From the NCBI GenBank assembly GCA_021154515.1, contig JAJKIL010000310.1, positions 1-11,999 on the forward strand: a DNA stretch of 11,999 nucleotides. Reading direction: 5' to 3'. Numbering within the stretch: position 1 is the first letter of the stretch; each line of letters opens with the position of its first letter. Made by a program: the position numbers and the translations under genes. Of the stretch, positions 1 through 7,204 are shown one piece after another. The notes beneath the pieces are model-generated. The model had not been told where the DNA came from and did no database searches. It was given only the letters and a program-made list of their open reading frames with translations. The stretch is from Niastella sp. Its GTDB lineage: Bacteria; Bacteroidota; Bacteroidia; Chitinophagales; Chitinophagaceae.

Positions 1-1098
1 GATGGCCAGCCCGATGCCTGAACCGGGGAATTCCGATTTGCCATGTAACCGCTGAAAGATCTGGAAGATCCGTTCATTGTATTCCGGTTCAAACCCAATT
101 CCGTTATCGGCGAAATCGATCCTGAACCAGGTATTACCCGCATCGAGGTGATGCTGTTCTTTCTGCCGGCGCGTTAGCTGCAAACAACTAATGGTGATAA
201 CCGGCGACACACCGGCTTTCTTGAATTTGATGGAATTGTTCAACAGGTTATCGAACAACTGTTTCATTTGTGAAGGAATGGCTTCTATGGCCGGCAATAC
301 TTCAATATGAAGGATGGTAGCTGTTTCTTCGATCTTCAACTCCAGGTCGGCCTGCACATCTTTTACAATATCGTTCAGGTCAACGGTTACAAAAGGCTGG
401 TGGCTGCGGGCGGTGCGGCTGAACTCCAGCAGGGTATCAATGAGGTGCCGCATATTTTCAACCGAAGCAGAAATACGGGCAAGATATAATTTGCCATCTA
501 CGCCCAGTTCCCCTTTGTATTTGTTTTCAAGCCGTTCAATGAATGTGGTGATCTTGCGCAGTGGTTCATTCATGTCATGCGAGGCCACATAGGCAAACTC
601 TTCCAGTTCTTTATTGGAGCGGTCGAGGTCCCTGATCTTTTCTTCCAGGTTCAGCTGGTTTTCAAATTCACTGGTAATGTCCTGCGCAATGAACAATACA
701 GACGCAGCCCGCCCCCTGGCATCACGGTTAAGCACCGTACCCATGGTGCGGAAATGCTTCCATGTGCCGGATTTATCCGTTAAACGCGCATTATAACTGT
801 AACTCTCGTTATCCTGTAACGTATAAAAATGTTGCAGCTCCCTGTTTACATTATCCTGGTCGTCTTTATGCACAATACGCATCAGGTCGTTTCCCCAGGC
901 AAGTACATCCCCCAGTGAATAACCAAGCAGGTCGGTTATTTTTCGATTGATGTACTTTAATTTCCCGGTATTGGCATCATGGATGTATACAATAGCCGGA
1001 AAAAAATCAGTAATCTTATCCGGAAGCCCATCATTATCGCTATTGGATTGAAACAAAAGTTTCAGAGGGTTAATCTCCTGATTTATTAATTGTTCCAT
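1..1098 (-). CDS. PAS-domain sensor histidine kinase (C-terminus beyond window edge)
   Basis: 366 residues are readable from ATG at 1098-1096 to the left edge, with no stop, so the gene is cut by the window and lacks only the tail of the ATPase domain. There is no signal peptide or membrane segment, so the kinase should be cytosolic. Residues about 31-146 form a PAS sensor domain (conserved HKDD and an ending in FIAQDIT), followed by a short coiled coil (about 147-168). The HisKA dimerisation domain carries the phospho-acceptor His174 in SHDMNEPLRKI. The ATPase domain shows an N box (LFDNLLNNSIKF, 281-292), G1 box DNGIGF (331-336), F region RIFQIFQRLH and G2 box GSGIGLAI at the edge. It lies 56 bases downstream of the sigma-54 activator on the same strand and is its probable partner. 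Its kinase core closely resembles that of the CHASE3 kinase at 4421, so the two are likely paralogues. The PAS ligand cannot be told. Confidence 0.92.
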   Translation of the reverse strand, partial: MEQLINQEINPLKLLFQSNSDNDGLPDKITDFFPAIVYIHDANTGKLKYINRKITDLLGYSLGDVLAWGNDLMRIVHKDDQDNVNRELQHFYTLQDNESYSYNARLTDKSGTWKHFRTMGTVLNRDARGRAASVLFIAQDITSEFENQLNLEEKIRDLDRSNKELEEFAYVASHDMNEPLRKITTFIERLENKYKGELGVDGKLYLARISASVENMRHLIDTLLEFSRTARSHQPFVTVDLNDIVKDVQADLELKIEETATILHIEVLPAIEAIPSQMKQLFDNLLNNSIKFKKAGVSPVITISCLQLTRRQKEQHHLDAGNTWFRIDFADNGIGFEPEYNERIFQIFQRLHGKSEFPGSGIGLAI

Positions 1099-1154
1099 CA
1101 AAGCATGGACTTATATGAAAATATTCATTCTCATTCATAATGTCATCAACCGTG

Positions 1155-2717
1155 CTATTGGTTGTTGAACTCCTGATACTGTTTCATTTTGTTGTACAGT
1201 GTTTTACGGTCGATGTTCAATAATTTCGCTGCCTTGCTTTTGTTAAAGTTTGATTTCTTCAATGCTTCAATGATCGTCTCGTATTCTGCATCGATGCTTG
1301 CGTTTTTCAGGGATAGTTCACTGTGTGAATGATGCGGATGAGGCCGGGGTATTTCCGCTTCGCTTATAGGTGAAGGAATAGGTGGGGTTGTTATAACCTG
1401 TCTGGGTTCTGATTGTATACTATATGAAGAAGTTTCTGGTGCTTCGTCAAACTGTAACCGGGTAAAGTTACTGATCTCAAAAGGCAGCGTGTGTGCTTCC
1501 ACAAAAGGGCCTTCTGCCAGCAGGGTAGCCCGCTTGATCACGTTCTTCAATTCACGCAGGTTACCATACCAGATATAGCTTTTAAAAATATCTTCCACTT
1601 CTTTACTAAACCCTTTTACACTCTTCTCCAACTCTTTATTGGTTTGGTGTAAGAAATGGCGGGCAAATACCATAATGTCTTCCTTGCGATCACGCAATGG
1701 GGGCACTACAATGCTGAATTCATTAAAGCGGTGGTACAGGTCTTCGCGGAACTTTCCCTTACGGGCAAAATCCCACAGCTTTTCATTGCTGGCCACAATG
1801 ATGCGAATGTCGAGGTCGATATCCTTGGTGCCGCCAACACGCCGCATTTTTCTTTCCTGCACTACGCGTAATAACGAAACCTGGATGTCGTATGATAAGT
1901 TACCAATTTCATCAAGGAAAACGGTGCCGCCATTGGCCAGTTCAAGACTGCCTGTTTTCTGGTTCAGGGCGCCGGTAAAAGAGCCTTTTTCATGACCGAA
2001 CAATTCACTGCCGGCCAGTTCTTTCGACATGGCGCCGCAATCGATGGCTATAAACGGCATTGCTTTACGGCGGCTGCGTTTATGTATTTCCTGCGCAATG
2101 GCTTCTTTACCACTGCCGCTTTCGCCATAGATGATAATGCTGTAGTTGGTAGGTGCTACCAGGTCTATTTGCTTGAGGATCTTTTTAAAAGGTTCGCTAT
2201 CCCCGAAAATATAATCACCGGAAACAATTACCTGTTGTTTCTTCTCCCGCTCAGACAGGCCATCACCATCGCTACTGGTAATGGAAGGTGCTGTATAGGC
2301 AGGCGCTGCCTGGGCTGTGGTGGTGGTAGTAGTGGTAGCCTGCGTGGTAACAGCAGGCTGCGGCTGCAACGCTTTTTTTATAGTTACCAGTATTTCGTCG
2401 GGGAACAGTGGTTTGCCGATATAGTCGTATGCCCCCAGTTTCATTACTTCTACAGCCACTTTAATATCGCTGTAGCCTGTCATGATGATAACCGGAACTT
2501 CAGGCAGTTGTTCTTTTATTTTCACGAGTAAAGTAGTGCCATCCATGTCATCCAGCCTGAAGTCGCATAAAACCAGGTCGGGCGTGAATGAATTCATCAG
2601 TTCCAATGCCTTTTTACCGGCGTACACTTCCGCAACTTCATAGTTGTGTTTGGTAAGGAAGCGTTTTAATAACAGGCAAATATCCCTGTCATCGTCAATT
2701 ACAAGAATTTTCGGCAT
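1155..2717 (-). CDS. Sigma-54-dependent NtrC-family response regulator (REC-AAA+-Fis HTH)
   Basis: A 520-residue activator that would use ATP hydrolysis to open sigma-54 promoter complexes when phosphorylated. Order of domains: receiver (about 3-117) with acidic pocket DDD, phospho-acceptor Asp52, Thr80 and Lys102; a Thr/Ala-rich linker with seven consecutive Thr; AAA+ domain with Walker A GESGSGKE (198-205), sigma-54 contact loop GSFTGA (245-250, a variant of GAFTGA), Walker B VFLDE (266-270) and sensor II GNLREL (385-390); a Pro/His-rich second linker; and a Fis-type helix-turn-helix (about 491-512, NKSKAAKLLNIDRKTLYNKM). An in-frame TTG lies two codons upstream (2723), but ATG at 2717 is preferred because the receiver fold begins right after it (PKILVIDDD). 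The gene follows rpoN by 98 bases and precedes the PAS kinase, so activator, sigma factor and likely kinase form one operon. Target promoters are not evident in this window. Confidence 0.95.
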   Translation of the reverse strand: MPKILVIDDDRDICLLLKRFLTKHNYEVAEVYAGKKALELMNSFTPDLVLCDFRLDDMDGTTLLVKIKEQLPEVPVIIMTGYSDIKVAVEVMKLGAYDYIGKPLFPDEILVTIKKALQPQPAVTTQATTTTTTTAQAAPAYTAPSITSSDGDGLSEREKKQQVIVSGDYIFGDSEPFKKILKQIDLVAPTNYSIIIYGESGSGKEAIAQEIHKRSRRKAMPFIAIDCGAMSKELAGSELFGHEKGSFTGALNQKTGSLELANGGTVFLDEIGNLSYDIQVSLLRVVQERKMRRVGGTKDIDLDIRIIVASNEKLWDFARKGKFREDLYHRFNEFSIVVPPLRDRKEDIMVFARHFLHQTNKELEKSVKGFSKEVEDIFKSYIWYGNLRELKNVIKRATLLAEGPFVEAHTLPFEISNFTRLQFDEAPETSSYSIQSEPRQVITTPPIPSPISEAEIPRPHPHHSHSELSLKNASIDAEYETIIEALKKSNFNKSKAAKLLNIDRKTLYNKMKQYQEFNNQ

Positions 2718-2815
2718 TTTCAAATTTACTTTTTTACTGTGAGTTTATGATGGATTGTTTCTGGAATAACCTGATTTGAGCGTGTAAAATTTAGTATTTT
2801 TTAACAATGCCGCTG

Positions 2816-4237
2816 CTAAGCCCATATCGACCGCATTTGCGCAACCGGTATCTGTAAAATTTCACGGTATTTGGCAACAGTTCTTCTCGCAATAGAGAAT
2901 CCTTTTTGCGCTAAGATAGCTACCAGCTGCTGATCGGTGTATGGGTTTTTCTTGTCTTCTTTTTCAATTGCGTCTTCTATCGCTACCTGAATAACCCGGT
3001 TACTGATGGCTTCACCCTTTTCATTGATGATGCCTTCGGTAAACAGGTCTTTCAGCAAGATCATGCCAAAAGGCGTATCAACGTACTTATTACAGGTAAT
3101 ACGTGATACGGTTGAAATATCTACGCCGGTTTTATCGGCAATATTTTTAAGGATCATTGGTTTAAGCAGTTTTATGTCACCCTCGCGAAAATAGTCATAC
3201 TGCATATTCACGATGGCTTTCATTATCCGCAACATGGTGCCTTCACGCTGTCTGATGGCGCTTACGAACCATTGGGCGGACTGATACTTGTTCTTTAAAT
3301 ATTGTGCCGCAGCTGCGTCTTTCTTGCCTTTTTGGCTGTCTGCCACTATTTCTTTCCACTCGCGGCTGATAAAAAGCGAAGAAGAACGCTGGTTGTACAG
3401 CGAAACTTCCAGGTAATCGCCTTCCTGTACTATTAAAAAATCTGGGATAATGTGGGCATTGGGGGTGCTGCCTTCCTGCACTTCGGCAACCGGTTTCATT
3501 TTTAACGAGCTTACCAGCTCCAGGATGATCTTTAATTCATCTTCCTCCAGTTGCAGGCATTCCATGATCTTGTCCATATTGCGGTTACGCAGGTCCTGGT
3601 AGTGGTCCTGCAACAGGCAAATGGATTTTTGTACGTCGGGCCGTTTGCCATTCATGGCTTTTAATTGCAACAGCAGGCATTCGCAAATGCTACGGGCGCC
3701 AATACCTATGGGGTCCAGTTTCTGAACATTGTTCAGGATCTTCTCAAAATCTTCCCCTTCCAGCCAGGTTTTATTGGCAAAAGAATATTCTTCGGCTACT
3801 TTATCCAGTGGTATTTCCAGCAGGCCGCTATCGCTCAGGCAGTCAATGAGGTAATCGGCCAGTAATGTTTCTTCGGCATCATTGCAGCAAAGGCGGTATT
3901 GCTTTTTCAGGTCTTCCCGGAAGTCTACCGCCGCCTTCATGGGGCTGAAGGTTTTTTCTTCGTCAGGCAGATAGTTGCTGTATTCCATCTTGTAGTCTGG
4001 AATATCGTCGTAACCAAACTCCTCCCAGTCCTGGAAGTCCTGCACCTGCTCTTTGGTGCTCTTGTCGCCGGTAGCATCCTCTTCATCTTCCTTCTTCTCC
4101 AAAAAAGGATTGTCTTCCAGTTCCTGTTCAATCCTATGTTCTAATTCCAGTGTATTTAGGTGAAATAAATTCAGTAATTGTATCTGCTGCGGTAAAATTT
4201 TGGTTTCCTGCTTCTGCACAAGGTTCTGCTGTAACAT
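2816..4237 (-). CDS. rpoN: RNA polymerase sigma-54 factor
   Basis: Full-length RpoN of 473 residues, the alternative sigma factor that recognises -24/-12 promoters and needs an AAA+ activator. Region I (about 1-46) is the Gln/Leu-rich activator-interacting segment (LPQQIQLLNLFHL, ending DNPFL). An acidic region II follows (about 48-98). The core-binding domain holds LDPIGIGARSICECLLLQL (174-192, compare the usual LDPPGVGAR). The DNA-binding part has a helix-turn-helix (about 362-384, KNIADKTGVDISTVSR) and the RpoN box ARRTVAKYRE (450-459) near the C-terminus. ATG at 4237 begins directly with region I, so the start is well supported. The gene heads a minus-strand operon with a sigma-54 activator and a PAS kinase, and is divergent from the CHASE3 kinase across 183 bases. 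No convincing TAnnTTTG promoter was found in that divergent spacer. An rpoN placed with its own activator suggests a dedicated circuit, although RpoN could serve other activators elsewhere. Confidence 0.97.
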   Translation of the reverse strand: MLQQNLVQKQETKILPQQIQLLNLFHLNTLELEHRIEQELEDNPFLEKKEDEEDATGDKSTKEQVQDFQDWEEFGYDDIPDYKMEYSNYLPDEEKTFSPMKAAVDFREDLKKQYRLCCNDAEETLLADYLIDCLSDSGLLEIPLDKVAEEYSFANKTWLEGEDFEKILNNVQKLDPIGIGARSICECLLLQLKAMNGKRPDVQKSICLLQDHYQDLRNRNMDKIMECLQLEEDELKIILELVSSLKMKPVAEVQEGSTPNAHIIPDFLIVQEGDYLEVSLYNQRSSSLFISREWKEIVADSQKGKKDAAAAQYLKNKYQSAQWFVSAIRQREGTMLRIMKAIVNMQYDYFREGDIKLLKPMILKNIADKTGVDISTVSRITCNKYVDTPFGMILLKDLFTEGIINEKGEAISNRVIQVAIEDAIEKEDKKNPYTDQQLVAILAQKGFSIARRTVAKYREILQIPVAQMRSIWA

Positions 4238-4420
4238 ACGGGTTCATTTTTCTTTATTACCTTCAAGATGCTTTCCACTTTTTCTTTATTAGGATACTAT
4301 TTTTTATATTATTGATTTTTAGGATGTTGTCCTTGATGCGTTTTTTTACTATGTTGCAGTTAGTATTTGTGCTGTGGGGGTGGTGTAGAAATTTATCCCC
4401 GATTTGTAGAATTGATACTT

Positions 4421-5788
4421 ATGAAAAGAAGACTATTTTTTATTATAACAGCGTTCGTTTTGTCGCTTGTTATCACCTTATCGCTTTCTTACCTGCTGTA
4501 TAATAGCTATGTACAGTCAAATGTGCAGAACCGGCGCATTGAACATGCTTACAAAGTAATTCTGAAAACAAGTGAGCTTGAGAATTTTATCAAGGAAGCT
4601 GAAACAGGCCAGCGCGGTTATCTGCTAACCAACGACAGCGCTTTTTTACAACCATATTTACGTATTCGCGATGATATTAAACCGGGATATGATTCATTAA
4701 AACGGCTTACCGCCGACAACAATCATCAGCAGCAATTGCTGAATAAGGCGGGATTGCTGATGAATAACCTCATCGATCACTTTCAGCACAGCGTTTACCT
4801 GAAATCGCGCATAAGCCTGATGGAGACCAAGATGAATATGGATAGCCTGCGCGATGTATTTAAGGAAATACAGGGTGAAGAAACCAAACTGGTAAAACGC
4901 AGCTCGGTGAACAGGTATGAACAGGTAATGCCGCGTTATTTCACCGCCATTTTCCTGTTTGCCGCTACCATCATTTTTATTTCCTTCCTGGTAATATTGA
5001 AAGAATACCGGCAGCGCTCGGATTACCAAAAGCAACTGGAGCAGAAAATGATGGAGGTAAATGCGTATAATGTAGAATTGGAACAGATCGCTTTTGCCAC
5101 TTCTCACGATCTGCAGGAACCGCTGCGGCGCATTAGAACTTTCAGCGACCGGTTGCTATGGAAGTACCGGGATCAGTTAAATGAAGAAGGGCAAATGATC
5201 CTGTCGCGGATTGATTATTCAGCCCGCCGTATGCAGGGATTGATCGAAGACCTGATGAATTTTGCCAACCTGGTGCGTGGGGGAGAATCATTAAATGAAG
5301 TGGATGCTGATAGATTATTGCAATCGGTATGTGAGTTCCTGAAGCAGGACATTGAGCAAAAGGGAGCCATCATTCACATAGGGCAAATGCCGCAGATAAC
5401 CGGGTTTGAAAAACAGTTGTACCTGATGTTCAGGGCGCTTATCGACAACGCCATCAAGTTTTCAAAACCAGGCATACCTCCCGTAGTTACTATTCAATGT
5501 GTGCAAACAACTGGCGAAGAGCTGAGCCACATTGATAATAAACTGGTAAAAAAACAATTCATCCGCATTAGTGTACAGGATAATGGTATAGGTTTCAGCA
5601 GTGAATTCACTCAGAAAATATTTTTGATATTTCAACGGCTGCACAGCACGGCTGAATACGAAGGCAAGGGCATTGGGTTGGCTATTGTAGAGCGGGTAAT
5701 GACCAATCATAGCGGATATGTGGTGGCCACTTCCCAGCCGGATAAGGGCGCCCTGTTTAATTTATATTTTCCTTTACCGGAGAGTTAG
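4421..5788 (+). CDS. CHASE3-domain membrane sensor histidine kinase
   Basis: A 455-residue kinase. The N-terminus has a short basic stretch and a membrane helix (about 5-27). An extracytoplasmic CHASE3-type domain follows (about 36-170) with the hallmark ETGQRGYLLTND (61-72), then a second membrane helix (about 173-193) and a coiled coil (about 196-222). HisKA carries His229 in SHDLQEPLRRI. The ATPase domain has an N box around Asn343 (LIDNAIKF), G1 DNGIGF (387-392), F region KIFLIFQRLH and G2 GKGIGLAI (415-422). An in-frame ATG lies 18 codons upstream (4367), but the start at 4421 puts the basic MKRR directly before the membrane helix and is preferred. No receiver gene is adjacent on its transcript. 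The Rcp1-like receiver at 6770 is the best local candidate partner, because kinases with SHDLQEPLR cores commonly work with such receivers. The 3' end overlaps the convergent HPF-like gene by 32 bases. The CHASE3 signal is unknown. Confidence 0.93.
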   Translation: MKRRLFFIITAFVLSLVITLSLSYLLYNSYVQSNVQNRRIEHAYKVILKTSELENFIKEAETGQRGYLLTNDSAFLQPYLRIRDDIKPGYDSLKRLTADNNHQQQLLNKAGLLMNNLIDHFQHSVYLKSRISLMETKMNMDSLRDVFKEIQGEETKLVKRSSVNRYEQVMPRYFTAIFLFAATIIFISFLVILKEYRQRSDYQKQLEQKMMEVNAYNVELEQIAFATSHDLQEPLRRIRTFSDRLLWKYRDQLNEEGQMILSRIDYSARRMQGLIEDLMNFANLVRGGESLNEVDADRLLQSVCEFLKQDIEQKGAIIHIGQMPQITGFEKQLYLMFRALIDNAIKFSKPGIPPVVTIQCVQTTGEELSHIDNKLVKKQFIRISVQDNGIGFSSEFTQKIFLIFQRLHSTAEYEGKGIGLAIVERVMTNHSGYVVATSQPDKGALFNLYFPLPES

Positions 5789-6074
5789 CAATAAGGTCAA
5801 TATGGTATCGGATGCTTTCAAAGGCTTTGGCAATGGCTGTTTCCCAGCGAATGGCAACACTATACCCTGTATACTCACCGTTTTGTGCGGCGATCCTGAT
5901 CAGCGCAGCCACCTCATTTCCACCCGGATTTGACAATGTTACTTCTACTGCGGCAATTTCTTCCAGCGTGTCTTCCAACAGGTTTGCCTTAAATGATGAT
6001 AAGAAACTGATATCTTCCAGTGGGATCCCCTGTGTGGTTTGTTCGTCAATGTGCATTATATAGCTGTTCTTCAT
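5757..6074 (-). CDS. Small protein resembling HPF/RaiA ribosome-associated family
   Basis: A 105-residue soluble protein. The order of predicted elements is helix (about 18-40, ending LEDTLEEI), strand (AAVEVTLSN, 41-49), strand (EVAALIRIAAQ, 54-64), strand (YTGYSVAIRW, 68-77) and a closing amphipathic helix (TAIAKAFESIRYHIDLI). This order, with the VEVTLS strand and a final helix after a W-x-x-AI motif, resembles the beta-alpha-beta-beta-beta-alpha fold of HPF/RaiA (sigma-54 modulation) proteins, which bind the 30S decoding region and promote ribosome hibernation. The resemblance was judged by eye and the first strand is weak, so the function is inferred. ATG at 6074 is used; ATG at 6056 would remove six residues. 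AGGG sits only three bases before the upstream start, which is closer than usual for a ribosome binding site. It lies convergent to the CHASE3 kinase with a 32-base coding overlap. Alternatively it is an uncharacterised Bacteroidota protein. Confidence 0.7.
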   Translation of the reverse strand: MKNSYIMHIDEQTTQGIPLEDISFLSSFKANLLEDTLEEIAAVEVTLSNPGGNEVAALIRIAAQNGEYTGYSVAIRWETAIAKAFESIRYHIDLIANSPVKENIN

Positions 6075-6424
6075 ACCCTGTGATTTAAATATTATTAATA
6101 ACGCAACTCACTATTAATTGTTCATTTTACAACGACTACCAAAGACGCAGCTCTACTTCAATATTGTAAAGCCTGTGCCTGAAAGCATCATATTGGAAAT
6201 TGAAATAATAATGTGGAAGGTTGTCTACACGACAGTAATTTTTTACCTGAACAGGGGCATGGAGTCACTTGATCAATAAGGAAAGGTATAGAAGAAAGGC
6301 CGGCGGTATGATTTTTACAAATTATACTATGTAATTGCCGGTGTGGTTGTAAGATAACATACAACAGGAATAAAACCGGTTAACATATAGTTAAACATAT
6401 TTTTTCACCTAAAAAACTATCACT
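6075..6424. other. 350-base non-coding spacer with dyads and a direct repeat
   Basis: This stretch separates the divergent HPF-like and DUF1328 genes and holds no supportable gene. It contains a hairpin pairing 6300-6307 with 6334-6341 (CCGGC/GCCGG core plus two G-T pairs), and a six-base dyad GTTGTA/TACAAC (6346-6351 and 6360-6365). There is also an eight-base palindrome AACCGGTT (6374-6381) and a near-exact direct repeat GTTAACATAT / GTTAAACATAT (6379-6388 and 6390-6400) with an 11-base period. A weak -7-like TATTTTTT occurs at 6398-6405. It presumably carries the two divergent promoters and an operator for the DUF1328 gene, which is inference. Confidence 0.5.
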
Positions 6425-6592
6425 ATGTTACGTTGGACAATCATATTTCTGGTGGTAGCATTAATCGCGGCTCTTTTTGGTTTTACCGGAATAGCTGCAG
6501 GCGCTGCTGGAATTGCCAAGATCCTGTTTTTCATATTTATCGTACTGTTCCTGATCTCAATCATTGCTGGTGGTTTTCGCCGGGTTGACTAG
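6425..6592 (+). CDS. DUF1328-family small membrane protein
   Basis: A 55-residue protein with two hydrophobic helices (about 4-20 and 30-49) joined by a Gly/Ala-rich turn (FTGIAAGAAGIAKILFF) and a short basic tail (FRRVD). The opening MLRW, the FTGIAAGAAGIAKILFFIF core and the length match the DUF1328 (YtjA-like) family of inner-membrane proteins, which is widespread and of unknown molecular function and is often found among envelope or general stress genes. There is no Shine-Dalgarno sequence before the ATG; the leader is A/T-rich, as is common in Bacteroidota. The gene stands alone between a dyad-rich leader and a strong intrinsic terminator starting 34 bases after the stop, so it is probably monocistronic. 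Confidence 0.9.
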   Translation: MLRWTIIFLVVALIAALFGFTGIAAGAAGIAKILFFIFIVLFLISIIAGGFRRVD

Positions 6593-6626
6593 TGGGAAAA
6601 ATAGTAAGGGTAAGTCGGGAATATTT

Positions 6627-6680
6627 AAGTCCGGGAGAAAGTTGCAAGCCAATTGTATCTTCTTCCGGACTTTTTGTTTT
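6627..6680 (+). terminator. Intrinsic terminator after the DUF1328 gene
   Basis: A 13-pair stem with one G-T pair joins AAGTCCGGGAGAA (6627-6639) to TTCTTCCGGACTT (6660-6672) across a 20-base loop, followed by the T tract TTTTTGTTTT (6671-6680). Position and shape fit a rho-independent terminator for the DUF1328 transcript, which insulates the receiver gene at 6770. Confidence 0.85.
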
Positions 6681-6733
6681 ACCTTGAATGTCTTCTTAAG
6701 GAAATTTTAAGGATATCGCTTTTAACTAATACT

Positions 6734-6741
6734 TATTTTTG
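6734..6741 (+). promoter_or_regulatory. Putative Bacteroidota -7 box for the Rcp1-like receiver
   Basis: TATTTTTG matches the TAnnTTTG -7 consensus of Bacteroidota vegetative promoters and lies 28 bases before the ATG at 6770. No TTG was found at the expected -33 distance, so this is a half-match only. It fits the terminator just upstream, which implies a new transcript here. Confidence 0.35.
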
Positions 6742-6769
6742 AAAGGATATAAAGAGAAGGAAGGATATT

Positions 6770-7204
6770 ATGAACCAACCGATACTCATTGCCGAAGATG
6801 ACGCCGACGACAGGTACCTGCTGCAAACTGCCTTTTCCGAAATAGGTTATCCGGAAAAAATTGACTTTGTAGAGAACGGGATTGAAGTGTTGAATTACCT
6901 GGATACTAATTATACCCACAATAATTCAGATGAGAAAGCCCTGCCGGGTTTTATTCTGCTCGATCTGAATATGCCCAAAAAAGATGGCCGCGAAGTGTTG
7001 AAGGAATTGAAGGCGCACCCCGTGTTTAAAAAAATACCCATTATTGTTTTTACTACTACCAAAAATGAAATTGAAATAAAGCGCTGTTACGAACTGGGCG
7101 CAAATAGTTATGTAGTAAAGCCTATCAGTTTTGATGCTTTATTAAAAGTTGTTGAAAACATTCGCAGCTTTTGGTTTCAAACTGCATCCATTCCCGTTTC
7201 CTGA
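6770..7204 (+). CDS. Rcp1-like single-domain response regulator
   Basis: A 144-residue stand-alone receiver with no output domain. The acidic pocket is EDDADD (9-14), the phospho-acceptor is Asp65 in ILLDLNMPKKDG, the switch Thr is in VFTTT (95-96) and the conserved Lys117 is in VVKP. The insertion between strand and helix (YTHNNSDEKALPG) and the NMPKKDGREVLKELK motif are typical of the Rcp1-like receivers that accept phosphate from phytochrome-type and other SHDLQEPLR kinases. The nearby CHASE3 kinase (4421-5788) belongs to that class and lacks its own receiver, so it is the likely donor; this is inference. The start is supported by AAGGAAGG at 6757-6764, five bases before the ATG, which is the clearest ribosome binding site in the window. 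The last 28 bases overlap the end of the convergent gene at 7177. Confidence 0.92.
   Translation: MNQPILIAEDDADDRYLLQTAFSEIGYPEKIDFVENGIEVLNYLDTNYTHNNSDEKALPGFILLDLNMPKKDGREVLKELKAHPVFKKIPIIVFTTTKNEIEIKRCYELGANSYVVKPISFDALLKVVENIRSFWFQTASIPVS

Noticed and set aside
1639..2531. Plus-strand reading frames of up to 179 codons across the sigma-54 activator gene
   Set aside because: They lie antisense to a gene with unmistakable receiver, AAA+ and Fis motifs, and their translations show no family pattern.
4367..4420. Upstream ATG giving the CHASE3 kinase 18 extra residues
   Set aside because: The extra residues (beginning MCCGGG) would put a non-signal-like segment before the MKRR and membrane helix; the ATG at 4421 fits membrane insertion.
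6211..6279. 22-codon ATG reading frame in the long non-coding spacer
   Set aside because: It is very short, has no ribosome binding site, no recognised motif and no supporting context.
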